Shown here: positions 1 to 11,200 of the stretch, piece after piece
Layout of the letters: each line of letters starts with the position of its first letter
Position numbering within the stretch: position 1 is the first letter of the stretch
NCBI GenBank assembly: GCA_000697665.1
Contig: KL197722.1
Coordinates: forward strand, 210,844-274,843
DNA length: 64,000 bases
Origin: Jaapia argillacea MUCL 33604
Taxonomy: Eukaryota > Basidiomycota > Agaricomycetes > Jaapiales > Jaapiaceae
Direction of reading: 5' to 3'
The notes under the pieces: generated by a model
What the model saw: the letters and a program-made list of their open reading frames with translations, nothing else
Database searches by the model: none
Told to the model about the DNA's origin: nothing
Program-made: the position numbers and the translations under genes

Positions 1-1523
1 TTCCTGGTGATGGTGTAGATCTGGAGACCAAGCATGTGAGGAGTAAGATATGATAGGAGGTTGTTGAACCTGAGGTCCATCTTGCCTGGAGTGCATAGGC
101 ACACAATGCAACATGAGGAGAGTTTAGATTGTTCAGGACCAGGATCCAGTGCATCCACAGATAGTTTCAACCTCCTTGGGGGTTGAGGTTCAACAACAAC
201 ACTGCACACTTGAGAGGACACACTAGAATCTTGATGTAACACATTGTAATGGGTTGCCACACCCAAAGTCGAAGGTTCTTCCAGATGTGAGATCAGCAAG
301 CATGTAGAAGGGGGTTGAACAAGTGATGTATTGGTAGTGTTGCCTCAGTTTTGAGCTTGTGGCACTGCAAGTGGAAGATCAGTGTAGTTCAGAGTCAAGA
401 ATTAAGGGTGACATGACAACACTGAGTGATGCATTGTCTTCCTGAAGTTGGGAGGCTCCTTGAGAAAGGAAGAACGGATGTGACTGGGAGGAACATCAAC
501 CCCAGCTCGGAACTGAGGGTAGGGGATACTGTGGACTCTGTAAATATCTTCATATGTTGCCATAGAAGGTTTGGCTTTCACTACAAGTTGTATAGACTGT
601 TTCAAGAGCCTAGGCTGTAGGAGTTCAAAATAAAAAGTTCAAAGTTCAAAAAGGTATAAGACACTCAATGAAACATTCCTAAGTCACACAAGTAGAACTG
701 TTACCTGTCTTATAAAGATAAACCATAACCTATACTAGAGCAACAAGAGAGAACAATAGAGAGTGAATGAGACCATAGACAACATAGTGTGTAAGACAAT
801 CTGGGGAAACGCGAGAGTGTGCCATTGCACATGAACAAGAATGGAACCAAACAAGACCAAGCTTCAGCCACAACTTCAGCCACCTTCCTAAACCAGATCC
901 CAATCCTTACAGGTTTGGACTAGCACTTGAACAGAACCATAGGTCAGGTTCTGTGTTCAGAGAATAGGTTACTGAACTGCACAGACCTAGACCATCACAT
1001 CACCATCCATCACCTTTGCCAGCACCACCACCACCAACCCAGTTGCTTCCATCTCCATTGCTAAGTTTCTACCACCAACCTCCCTGATAATCTTCCACCA
1101 TGTCCTCAACAAAGTAATGAACCAATTGTAATGGTCTTGGCCACTATCTGTGCCCACTATATATGCTTTGCTAGAATTCTGGAGGATGCCTTCCAACAAG
1201 CCATGACAGGACATAACAGAAGATTTTAATGCTTTGGGAGGAAGTTAGTTGATGCTAATCAATCACAATCTGAGGTATGGATTACAGTTCTGGGAAATGG
1301 CATTGTATGGGAGATTGAGGCTGTTTTGATCCTCATAATGATAAAGGTGATAAGGTTTGGTTTTATCACTGAGAAGACCTGATACTGTAACATTTCAACC
1401 AATCTGGCAGGGGTTACAACACCAGATAGGCCCACCACTAAGCAACCAACTGGTGAGGATATCTTTGATATCAGACAAGGGTCAGGAGCAGCCAGTATAG
1501 TGGTCTGATGCAACCAAAACCAG
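1..1523. other. Non-coding, CpG-poor repeat-like DNA
   Basis: No open frame here shows a recognisable domain. The DNA is AT-leaning and rich in TG/CA steps, like the LTR elements to its right, so it is probably old transposon sequence. A short inverted repeat is visible: GTTGTTGAACCT near 60-72 and its complement near 184-197. The stretch was continuous with 7206 onward before the 1524-7200 element inserted, because that element is flanked by a 5 bp duplication. Confidence 0.5.
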
Positions 1524-1752
1524 TGTTAAAATATCCTTAGAAAGGTCTCTCAGATTCAGATGCAAGAAGGCTATTTGGGTCGTAGCAGGGAACCCTCACA
1601 AATGCGCAAAGGGAAACATACAATGAATCTAGCTATAAATAGTGGAATAATACTGAATGTGGGGGATAAAACATTGATCCAAAGTAAGTAAATAGCTGAG
1701 GGACTACAAAAGTTCATGTGAGCTCATTCGTACATTAACCATAAATCCAACA
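1524..1752 (-). repeat. 3' LTR of the gag-only element
   Basis: 229 bp repeat bounded by TG and CA. It matches 6972-7200 except for about a dozen substitutions, several of them CG/TG/CA alternatives at former CpG sites. It contains CTATAAATAG, which could act as a TATA-like core. The left flank ACCAG is the target duplication. Confidence 0.9.
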
Positions 1753-1836
1753 CACCCCTGCGAGCGAAGCATGAACAACCAGAAAAATAGAAACCAAAGA
1801 TGTAAAAGCACACCCCTGTAATCTGCACCCCTGCAT

Positions 1837-2685
1837 TCACCAAGCCTCATTCTCCAAATCCAAGTCCACATTGACAACAGCAGCCATTTCAGCACCTCCC
1901 TTTGAAGCTTCCCACTTCCTTTTCTCAGGACAATCAGATTTGTAATGTCCCTTTCCATCACAGAAGAAGCACGTAACATCCAAACAATCGCGTGTGTTGA
2001 CGGCCATAGCCACATCCTGATCAGAGCGAGTAGCATAATGAGAAGTGGTGGCAGTCGATGACGATTGATGAGTTTCTTCATTGATCAAGTGGGTGATAAC
2101 AACATTGAGTGTGAGCTCCTTGGGTGGGGTAGAGTCGAAAGTGATGATGAGAGAATCGTACACCAAAGGCAGGCCCATAGTGAGAGCCAGGATCATGTCC
2201 TGCTTGGAGACCAGAACACCAGATTCTTCCATAGCAAATGCTTGCGTGTGAACCTGGCCAATCCAACCCTGCATCGATTGCTTCGTCCCCTTCCTCCCAG
2301 TCAAGAAGCAGCGCCTGAGCACCAAGCTTGTGGTAAATCCTCTCACCCAATGAACACTCTTCAGGTTTTCCCAAACATCTCTTGGATCCTTCGCCCTCAT
2401 GTGAGCCAGCTGCCCACCATCAACTCTCAAAATGATTTCAGCACAAGCTTCTGCCATCTTTGTCGTGCTTCTCTTTACCAACTTTGCCAAAAGCTTCTTC
2501 TTGACATCCTCCAGGTCCTTTCCCATCCCATCTACCTCAACTAACACAAGATCCCAATACTTCTTTTGGACTAGCTCGGCCTCCATCATAATGGCCCACT
2601 CGAAGTAGTTAGAATCATTGAGTTTTGCAAATACAGAGAATGTAGAGCACTGATGTTCAGTATTGGACTGAGCCATGGTGATCAA
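1837..2685 (-). CDS. Gag polyprotein, copia type, with CCHC zinc knuckle
   Basis: The uninterrupted frame encodes 282 residues. Residues about 15-215 resemble the gag-polypeptide/UBN2 region of Ty1-copia elements: an N-terminal LNDSNYFEWAIMMEAEL segment followed by helical sequence. A single zinc knuckle of the C-X2-C-X4-H-X4-C form (CFFCDGKGHYKSDC) lies near residues 240-255. Gag would package element RNA into particles. The ATG at 2685 gives the normal N-terminus of this family. The stop lies about 85 bp from the 3' LTR, leaving no room for pol. Two overlapping shadow frames have no domain. The frame is intact despite LTR decay, so the element may be fairly recent or its gag may have been kept under selection. 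Confidence 0.85.
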   Translation of the reverse strand: MITMAQSNTEHQCSTFSVFAKLNDSNYFEWAIMMEAELVQKKYWDLVLVEVDGMGKDLEDVKKKLLAKLVKRSTTKMAEACAEIILRVDGGQLAHMRAKDPRDVWENLKSVHWVRGFTTSLVLRRCFLTGRKGTKQSMQGWIGQVHTQAFAMEESGVLVSKQDMILALTMGLPLVYDSLIITFDSTPPKELTLNVVITHLINEETHQSSSTATTSHYATRSDQDVAMAVNTRDCLDVTCFFCDGKGHYKSDCPEKRKWEASKGGAEMAAVVNVDLDLENEAW

Positions 2686-2760
2686 GGTGTAAAAATGGTG
2701 CCTCGGCTTGTGAGGGCTTCTCGGTGGATCGTCTGCATGTGAATAATTTTCAAAGCAAGT

Positions 2761-2776
2761 GGATGACTTCCTGCAA
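2761..2776 (+). repeat. Left terminal inverted repeat of the Harbinger-like element
   Basis: GGATGACTTCCTGCAA, preceded by the target duplication AGT. It pairs with 6884-6899 with one mismatch. Confidence 0.85.
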
Positions 2777-3367
2777 GGATTTAGAAACGATTTCTTCTAG
2801 ATTTCGTCTCCAAACCTTGGTTTGCTGAGATGCCAAGTCCAGCCACTGCATTCCAGCTCATCGTTGTCACGCACAGGTCTGTTACAAACCTTGTCGTCTA
2901 GAGAAATCTAGAGAGGGGTCAGGACCCCTCTCTAAACCGACAATTCGTTCTAAATTGCGCTATTTGCTCTCAAATTTGCTCTTTGAGCCCTAGACTCTGG
3001 ATCTGAAAACCTATTTATGGCAACTGGATCCAACATGAAGGAAGCATTGCATTTTCCCTCCATCGTCACAACAAGTTTTCTTCAACTGTCCTCCTCGTTC
3101 TCGTTACCTGTGCATGAATGAATCTGGCATTCCTTACCAATTCAAGCATGACAAAGTCGTGCAAACTCCATCCGAGCAGCACCCAAGTTGGCGTTTTCAG
3201 GCTGGTCCAAGTGCTGATAATGTTTGTTGATTCCTACCACTTCCCTCACTCCCTTTTGATGTGGCTTGAGAATAGATACCGGAAGTTCCAGTATCACCTC
3301 GGATGGCAGCAGTCGTCCTTGCCCACGCCCCGCATTCCAAGGTGTAGCCAGGACCGAGTATGGTGTT

Positions 3368-4729
3368 ATGCAAGAAGGCACCTCTTGTTTCCCCATGGGT
3401 GCTTTTGCCGACTTCCGTTTCCCCGTGTTTATGAGAAATCCTCAAGACCGTCTCCCTCCCATCCAATCAGCCTTCTCCCCCTCCAACCTGCCCCGCCTCC
3501 CGCCTCCCAATGTCCCACCTCCATATCCGTTACACCCAGATGATCCACAACCTTCTCAACTGAAGTCTCGTAATCTAACATCTCGCCTCCCTAATCCTCG
3601 CCTATCGAATTCTCACCCCCCAAATCCCCCCCTCCTCAACCCCACCTCTGATGCAGAGTCCAACGAACTACCCGATTCCATTCTCTCTCCAAAACTGAAG
3701 CCAGCTCCTTTGAAGAACAAGAAACGAGCTGCTCCTAAGCCTCCCAATGCTGCCACCAAAGGGAAAAAGCCCAAGATCATCAAGGGTCCACCTGCAAAGG
3801 TGACAGCTGAGTCTGGGGGAGGAAATGTCACCACGGGAGGGAGGGGAGGCCAGAAGAAGGGGGTGGTTGGGTGCTCGGTGGCAGAAATCAATCAACTGCT
3901 TGATATTGTCACCCACTTTCTCCCAACTTGCGCCATTGCATGGGGATGGGTTGCGAAAGAGTACAGCAAGTTCGCGACTGATGAAGGCTACCCTACACGC
4001 GAGTTGAAGCAACTACGTGCGAAATTTGACTCGGTATGTATTTCCATAGTATATTATGCCCCCCAAGAGCCACACTCACTACCACTCTAGATTGTGAAGA
4101 CGAAGAAGCCCACGGGGGATGCTGAGGTCCCTGAGTATGTTACGAGGGCTTGGAGCCTTGATGAGCAGATCAGCGACAAGGCCGCAATGATGGAAATTGA
4201 TGATGCAGACATCATCGATATCTCATCCGACGAGGAGGATACCGGTAAAGGTCACCCTGATAGACCCACGGAAGATCCTCACAGTGGTCTATCCAAGGGG
4301 AAGATGCCAGCAACTACTCTTGTCAAGTCGTACATCGCAAATCCCCCACCACCACCACCACCCACCACAAAACGTTCTCACTCTGGTGTCGCTGCAGAGG
4401 CTCTCTCCGTCCTCACAACCTCATTGGATCCCGAAGCTTGTGTGCGCCGCAATGATCAGTGTCTGTTGTCAGCATTCCAGCTGACCCAACTCACCACCCT
4501 CCAGTCAGAGCTGCGAGAATGTCGTGCGTGCAACGATGTACTTCAAGATCGCATGACCCTTGAGATGAGGCGAGCTGATAAAACAGAGCATGAACTTACG
4601 CTGATGAAGGCACTCGCTCCACATGGTACTGGCCATCGTCATTCAGGCTCACCGTCTTCTCACACATGGTATTCGCCATCTCCTCCATGTCGCACTTGGT
4701 ATTCACCATCTCCCCCCCATTGCGCTTGA
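3368..4729 (+). CDS. Myb/SANT-like accessory protein of the Harbinger element
   Basis: Two exons (3368-4033 and 4091-4729) are joined over a 57 nt intron (GTATGT...CTCTAG). The join restores a continuous reading: a basic, Pro-rich N-terminus, then a conserved block near residues 170-240. That block contains VVGCSVAEINQLLDIV, the tryptophan segment AIAWGWVAKEY, then LRAKFDSIVKTKKPTGD across the splice. It resembles the Myb/SANT-like DUF6818-type domain of transposon-borne proteins in fungi and oomycetes, which probably helps transposase bind DNA. ATG 3368 or 3395 is the likely start; frames opening further upstream do so at non-ATG codons. After the TGA at 4729 similar sequence continues in another frame (about 4800-4980, ending near LGASRAPLDP), so the C-terminus may be frameshifted. 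Confidence 0.65.
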
Positions 4730-5509
4730 GGTGGCTGCCACTATCGTCAACATTCCATCCCTGCAACAGCCAAGTATGATTGACCCCATTCCCGATGTGA
4801 GGATATGTTCAACGTGTCCAAGGGCCCATCCCGCACTCCTCTCAAGAAGCGACAGCCTTTGGCTGATTCTAACATTCAGCCTGTTACCAAATCCCCAATT
4901 CCCACATCTATCCCATCATCTGGGCTCGATGTGCTCGCCAATGCTGTGCTAGGTGCTTCACGTGCACCCCTTGACCCTTGACCTCCAAACACAAATGTTC
5001 CTATTGTTGTCAATGTGACACCTTCGAAGACGAAGATCTCTTTACACGTTACCCCTGTCCGTGGCTCATCCTCTGAGCCCTTCTTGTCCTGGGAACTGAC
5101 ACCACGTCATTGAATTTTCACTTTATCGTGTGCATACTGTAGCACCTGACACACTCAGTCTCTCCTTCTGTTCTCTCATCGAAACCCCCACTCTCTCAAA
5201 AACCCACATCATTATGCCTCCTTCATTCATTGTGTAACATTATGCTGTTCGTCGTGTACTTCTAGATGTCTATTGTGGGCTTCACCTTCCTTCCAAACCC
5301 CCCCTCTCTCGGGACCCAGATCATTATGCCTCCTTCCCCATTCATTGTGTACTTCTAGATGTTTATCGTGGAGTTTGTCATATGCTCCTACTTCGTCTCA
5401 TCCATTCTCACATTGTAAATTATGTATTCTTTAGATGTTCATTGTGTATTTTTTAGATGTTTACTGTGTAGAACTTCTATATGTCTATCATGTACCTCGT
5501 AGCTGTCCA

Positions 5510-6764
5510 TCATGTAACAACAAGGTGAAATCGTGAAACACAGTCACGATGTTGAATCTCTCTGAAGAGCAAGTCACCTAAGTTATCCCAAAGCTCGTCA
5601 TCCTCTGATTGTCTCCAAACCGGCATGTAGACATTCCAAATCTCATTGATTCCAACACATCTCGCACACACATTATTGAGATGGCAACACAACTCAAGAA
5701 GCAAACACTGTCCATCAGGGTTGTTGGTGTCCAAGGGCATGCGTAAGCAGCCAAAGGAACCTTGTAACGTGCGCATGCCCCATTCTGCGGTTTGTCGATA
5801 CAACAACAGTTGCCAATTGAACCATAAAATTTGATACTGTCCGTGGGCGTCGTCGGTTATATGCTCCCCAGACTTCAACAGTGCTCGTATCTTGCCTTTG
5901 ATAGAGCGTGTACCGCGAGGAAAGGCAGTGTCTGCAACGAGATAATAACCTTCAGGTGTTTTCACCCTGAGTTTCTCGAAGAGTGGTTGGGCTGTGTGGG
6001 CATCGTGCCAGCTACCGGGAGCATTGATTGTCGCATGCATGATAGTGCCTTTTGGTTAAACTTGTCAGATGCGAGTACGGCATTCGTGAATAGGCAATCA
6101 CGTACCATCTGGCGAAAAAGCAAACACATTATTGATGAAATGCTCACTTTTCCACCCATTATAAGTTGCATTCTCGATCTCAGCGTCTGATGACGCTGAG
6201 ACAGGAAGACCCAAGCCATCTGCTCCCCCAAAGGCATGCATCAGTAGTGGGTGGCGGGTCCTGATAACTGTAGAGTTCTCTTCAAATTCCAACCCTCGAG
6301 GCCACATAATTCTTGCTTCTCTCATCTCCTTCAAAGTCTCTAACAGGATAACTATGGAAAATAAGGCTGAGGGCACCAACTGAGTCAAGTGAACGACCTC
6401 CAACATGAGGTTGACCCGTAAGCACAACATCACTGTGAGGGATGGGTGTGTCGTTCCACCGCCGTGCGGAGCCGGAATTGTGAATCAAGAAGAATGTATT
6501 GACATCGAAACCCATAGTAGTGATGAAGGCACGATCGTTGCGACTGTGTACGAGCCGTTGCCAGGGACTGTCGACATGAGGAAGTGGCATGAGCTCAGGA
6601 CGAGTGAGATACAGTCGATGACCATGGCGTCTACGAGCTCGAGCCTCCTGAGCTTCTTCAACACCAATGAAGAGGGCAGCAGCAACTACCAAGAGGGCTT
6701 CATCCTCATCATCTTCATCCTGAAGGAAGGAGACATCGAGTAAATCTTGTGCAGAGTCACCCAT
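5510..6764 (-). pseudogene. PIF/Harbinger DDE transposase (DDE_Tnp_4 type), internally deleted
   Basis: Reading from 6764 the frame gives an acidic N-terminus and a helix-rich segment ending near LDSVGALSLIF (about 6360). The family pattern then resumes in another frame at EMREARIMWPRGLEF (about 6330). Roughly 20-30 codons are missing and the frame is shifted, so the gene is broken. The catalytic region is otherwise recognisable: GGADGLGLPV (first Asp), YNGWKSEHFINNVF, NAPGSWHDA and VADTAFP (second Asp region), and QTAEWGMRTLQGSFG (Glu). A 57 nt intron (6049-6105 on this strand, GTACGT...AAAAG) joins SPDG to TIMHATINAPGSW cleanly. The protein would cut and paste the element; in this state it is predicted inactive. 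Confidence 0.8.
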
Positions 6765-6883
6765 CGGATGCGAGATTTAGAAACTTTCAGCCTTGCGGTT
6801 TAGAACGTGATGACTAAGATTTTCTAAATAATTACAAATCAGTCATGAAAAAGGACTTAGAAAATAGGATCTGGAATTTAGCA

Positions 6884-6899
6884 TTGCGGGAAGTCATCC
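6884..6899 (-). repeat. Right terminal inverted repeat of the Harbinger-like element
   Basis: TTGCGGGAAGTCATCC, followed by the target duplication AGT. It is the complement of the left end with one mismatch. TTTAGAA-like subterminal motifs lie between it and the transposase start. Confidence 0.85.
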
Positions 6900-6971
6900 A
6901 GTAAGACCCTAATAGTGACCGAAGGGAATGGCAGCGTCGACAAGATAACAGAGGGTTATGCAGCGCATTTG

Positions 6972-7200
6972 TGTTAAAATAGCCTTAGAAAGGTCTCTCG
7001 GATTTGGATGCAAGAAGGCTATTTGGGTCGTAGCAGGGAACCCTCACAAATGCGAAAAGGGAAACATACAACGAATCTAGCTATAAATAGTGGAATAATA
7101 CTAAATGTGGGGGATCAAATGTTGATCCAAAGTAAGTAGATAGCTGAGGGACTACAAATGTTCATGTGAGCTCATTTGTACATTAACCATAAATCCAACA
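6972..7200 (-). repeat. 5' LTR of the gag-only element
   Basis: 229 bp repeat matching 1524-1752, followed by the target duplication ACCAG (7201-7205). In the sense (minus) orientation it is the upstream LTR and would supply the promoter for gag before the nested insertion separated them by 4.1 kb. Confidence 0.9.
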
Positions 7201-7205
7201 ACCAG

Positions 7206-7744
7206 CACCTCAGGCACACTCTGAGAGAGATTTCAACTAGGTGACAGTGCTTTCAGGATTTCTGGCCTGTTTGTAACATTTCCTACTTTTGTAGCCCTTG
7301 CAGGGACAGAAATCTTTGGATATTTTGATTTGGGTAAATTTGTCACAAGTGGTGGGGTAGCCGTGACAGTGGACACAGCCAAAATCCAGTGTCAGCAAGG
7401 AATTTATGACATGTGACCACCAATTTGATTGAAATGGTACAGTATATGCTCTGTAAGTTCTCCACATCTGTCTCTCAATGTCAATCCTCACTTAACTGAG
7501 GCTGGCAAAGATAATGTACATTATCTAATGTGAACACAAAGTCAAATGAAGGGCTCTCACAATGAGTGGTAGTGTTTTTGTTTTCCCACAGTATGCTGTC
7601 CAATCAGATAGCCCTCAGTACTGGCACATCTGGGGTGGTTTGTCCACCAGACTGTATGACAGCTCTCTACTCCTGCCATTACTTAACTGACACCCACCAT
7701 ACACAGAGTCTTGATTCAAGTGATAGAGAAGGTGGATGTACAAT
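7206..7744. other. Non-coding remnant between two LTR elements
   Basis: No credible gene. A minus-strand frame at 7237-7491 contains a cysteine/histidine cluster (FGCVHCHGYPTTC, then FCPCKGYKSRKC) that could be a degraded zinc-binding segment of an older transposon, but it is short and unsupported. Confidence 0.35.
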
Positions 7745-7749
7745 GCCTG

Positions 7750-8276
7750 TGTAATGGGTGTTTACTGGTGAATACTCTCCAGTATCACTCTGGACTAAGT
7801 GTGGGAAGTTGGGGTTTGGAGTTTGAATTTATATGTGTACCTGAGTAGCTTCCTCTTTCAAATACAATCATCTATTACTTACCCATTCATGATTGGCCTT
7901 CTCTGAGAGAGTGCTGACTGTGTGAAGTGGGTTCTCTTCTAGTTACTAGCCATCCTCAAGACTCAACCCCCAAGAGAGGGTCAAGTAGCAAGACCTTAGT
8001 TACTTCTGTGAGATTTGGTTGCAACTGTGTTGCAACCTCCCCAAGTCATCTGTAGGGTGTGCACACAGGTGCACGCACCTAGCAGTTGATCTAGCTCTAT
8101 GACCTATACAAAGATGTGGGTCCGAGCAACATGTCTACCACATGTAGATCAACCGTAGGTTACCTGCAAGCTACTGAGGTCTTTACACCTCAGTGCTGGG
8201 CTCCAGGCTTGCCAGTTCCTCTGACAACACCATCTCCTCCCATTATAGCAACACAGGTTGAACCCTGCCTGTCACA
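7750..8276 (+). repeat. Left LTR of the 10 kb element
   Basis: 527 bp, TG...CA, preceded by GCCTG. Against the right LTR the differences are almost all transitions, many of them reciprocal TG versus CA at the same site (see findings). Confidence 0.9.
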
Positions 8277-11200
8277 AAGGTGGACACTGAGAGGACTTGT
8301 TGTTCAACCTGGCTAGCCCACAACAAGCCTGAAATTCAATTAAATCAAGTTCTATTCATGTTCAAAGCACTCCTATCACTGAGTTCTCAGTAAAATCTTG
8401 AGAACAGCCTATCAGTCCATTTTGAGATCTCTTATCACCTCAACAATTGATTCTTGCCCCTCCCCACTACTGTCTTATCTATATGTTCAAAATCGAGACA
8501 GATAGCAAGTCATTTGACAGATATTGTTTGCTCAGTTACTTCCTCCTAGGACTGACCCTTGGAGTGTGTTCCCTGTATTTCGTTTACCTCCACCTCCCAA
8601 ATCAACTAGCTTCTATTTGCAAGACAATTATTGCACACTCAGCCAGTCATCAATCCCTTGCTCCTACCACTTTCCTCCCACTTTCCCCACAAGACAGTTA
8701 TCAGCTCTTCTGCCATGACTATGTTCAACTCCACTGGATTTGTCTAATCACTCTCCATCATCCAATATCAGTAACCCTCATGTCAACGACTTTGCAATCA
8801 ATACACTCTTCACTTGTTAAGCAAGAACGAAGGGCGACTGCAAGTCTGATTAGAATGATCCCTTCTTGGCACCCTTAGTGAATCACTCCTCAATGCCACC
8901 CTTCTTCCTCTGCAACCCACATATCCCATATTTCCTGTGCATTGTCACAACACACTGGAATATTTGACTCAAGTGGTATTGAGCCTGCTGTTGATCGAGT
9001 CTTCCCAGGCTTCACAACCGACTATGCATCTGCAGCATCTCACCAGCTCTTTAGCACCTCACAACAACTATTGGAAAAATACCCTCTGTAGCAACTGAAC
9101 TCTCGTTTGGTGATCCTATGCCCCTTGGTGCCCATGCATTCATCGACATCCTCTCCTTCAATATGCCTTCCCCATGACCTCCTACCATTCCACTAAATCA
9201 TTCTGTGGTTCTCTCTGAGCTGGGTGAATACAGTCATCAGGCTCAACCCTATAGTTAGTGTTCACCATATCATGCACACAACCCACAAAGACACTTGCTG
9301 GAATGTTTGCATCTAGTACTTGTCTCACAAAGCTTGGTCTGAGCATCTACCATCTTGTATCAAGGCTGCAGAGTACATTGCCTATTCAGTTATACTCATT
9401 CTGGTCAGTCGAGCCTTTCTACACTTGACAGTGTCAACACTGGTCAGGGTTTCATTCACCCACACACTTGTCCCCTACACACTCTGAGTGAGGACACTCT
9501 TCATCCAATTGGTACTCCTGCATCCATAATATCCACAGACCAGTGTAGTTCTTGCTACTTGTCTTCAACACAAGTGAATCTGGACCCTCTGTTGACATTA
9601 CATACACACCAGGCTTGGGTAGACTGGTGAACACGAACATTTGCACCCTGTAATCTGACACTCTCTCTCTGGGTTGACTGAACTCACACTGGTGCTGTTC
9701 TCGATCTCGCTCATGATTTCAAGTTGCAATTACACTTGGACATTCCACTATTACCTCTGCTGCTGCCTCCAGCCAATTGACTCATCTGAGCAGCAAGTCC
9801 CTTCGGTGTTGCTGTTTTGTTCATCGAATATCAAGTGTCTGGTTGCTAGATCCCACTCAGTGGTAGCACATCACCCCCACAACCTCAAGTTGTTGTGGTG
9901 AATCAACCACTGTGCCTAAGACCAATCTCATCACTTTTCAGGAGATCCCACAGACCTGTCTATAGCCTCTTGTCAACATCCCCACCTCTCAATGTCTGAA
10001 ACAATCATCTGTCTCCCATTCCTTGTCATCTCAGACACTCTCAAAGACTACAAGCAATAGACTGTAGAGAATCGAGAAGCAGTGAAGTGGATCACAGGAG
10101 TAGAGTTCTTATGAAAGGGGGACATTTTTTCTTGGGGGGCTATGGGGGTATCATAGGGCCATCGATTGTACTGGGCTGTCTTGCCCAGCCTGCAAGAATG
10201 GCTCTCTGTTACGTTTCAGACCCTTTGAGCCATCTCAGAGGCCAATCCAACCTTTCTGTACAAAGTTGATCTTGACCCTCATGGAATCCTGCTTTGGATG
10301 CTTGTGAGAACCACTTCTTGCCAGTGGTTGGACACAGTGTGGATGGCTTTCCGAATTGTCTTTCTCTTATTTCGAGAAAAACTACTTGACTATTACCAGG
10401 AGGCTGTCCAGGCACTTCAACAGTACATTGAGGTCTTAACCATGCATAAGATTGCTGATACCAATACAGCTGAAGTAGCCTCATATACAAGAGGAGCAAT
10501 CAAAGCACTGTTACATCTTGCAGAGGACAGTCAACTAGTCAGTTAAAATTATTGAGATATTTTGAAGTTCAAATCCTTTGTTGAGATTTGCATGAACCTA
10601 AGCAAACAATGTGATAGCCTCCAAGATGCTCATCATCTCAACTCTTGAGTTGTTCATACTGAGCTCAAAGCAGCTTGGCTAATGCTATCTGTACATATTC
10701 AATCTGCTGCAAATCTCATATTTGCGATCATTGATCTCTCAGGCCCTGACCCAGCAGTGCACGACTCTGCCTCCACAATTGGGAGACAACTAGCAAAAGA
10801 ATCTTCCATGGACACAGCCACTGACACCAGTAAAACTCTCTTGTTGACAGTACTCCTAGCTTCGAAATCTTCTTCCCCTGAGTCTCAACTATCTGAAAGC
10901 CCAGATTCTCCTTGCATTGAGACTGCTAGTACTAATTGCAACAACCCTCTAACGTTTATTGGTGTTTTAGACTTGCACGACTCCTTGGGTGTGCTCTCTT
11001 TCACCCAATCACACTTATACTACTCTACTGGACTCTTCTGCGAAGGACAGAAGATTGTCAGGAACTCAAGGAGCACAGAGGATTACAGAAGACGTCAGGC
11101 ACTTGGTACACCTCTCATTATTCTGAGTTCTTGACCTGTAGACAACTGGTATGGTTGCCAAGACTGCCCAGGGATTCCACAAAGTATCTGGCAAATCCTA

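Larger units (their letters stand above)
2761..6899. mobile_element. PIF/Harbinger-like DNA transposon nested in the LTR element
   Basis: The ends are a 16 bp inverted repeat, GGATGACTTCCYGCAA, with one mismatch (2761-2776 and 6884-6899). They are flanked by a 3 bp duplication AGT (2758-2760 and 6900-6902). Short TTTAGAA-type motifs recur just inside both ends, typical of transposase-binding subterminal repeats. The cargo is a minus-strand DDE transposase relic (5510-6764) and a plus-strand Myb/SANT-like gene (3368-4729), the two-gene set known for PIF/Harbinger elements. A 3 bp duplication fits the superfamily, although AGT differs from the usual TWA. The insertion lies in the gag leader of the host element and so is younger than it. 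Confidence 0.85.
1524..7200 (-). mobile_element. Gag-only LTR retrotransposon, split by a nested DNA transposon
   Basis: Two near-identical 229 bp direct repeats (1524-1752 and 6972-7200) both start TGTTAAAATA and end TCCAACA. They are flanked by the 5 bp target duplication ACCAG (1519-1523 and 7201-7205). The gag frame is on the minus strand, so 6972-7200 is the 5' LTR and 1524-1752 the 3' LTR. A purine-rich CAGGGGTG on the minus strand abuts the 3' LTR. With the 2761-6899 insertion and its duplicated AGT removed, the element is only about 1.5 kb: LTR, roughly 145 nt leader, gag, about 85 nt, LTR. No protease, integrase or reverse transcriptase is present, so it would depend on a partner element. 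I see no clear tRNA primer site. Confidence 0.88.

Noticed and set aside
6940-6971. Primer-binding site for initiator tRNA next to the 5' LTR of the gag-only element
   Set aside because: GCATAACCC appears on the sense strand, but it matches the tRNA rather than its complement, so it cannot prime.
7237-7491. Cysteine/histidine cluster that looks like a zinc-binding protein
   Set aside because: Short, no matching family pattern and flanked by repeat relics; mentioned only as a possible remnant.
8447-8878. Open frames of 60-265 codons inside the 10 kb element, including 13521-14318
   Set aside because: No conserved motif, no consistent splicing and TG/CA-rich composition; expected by chance in CpG-depleted repeat DNA.
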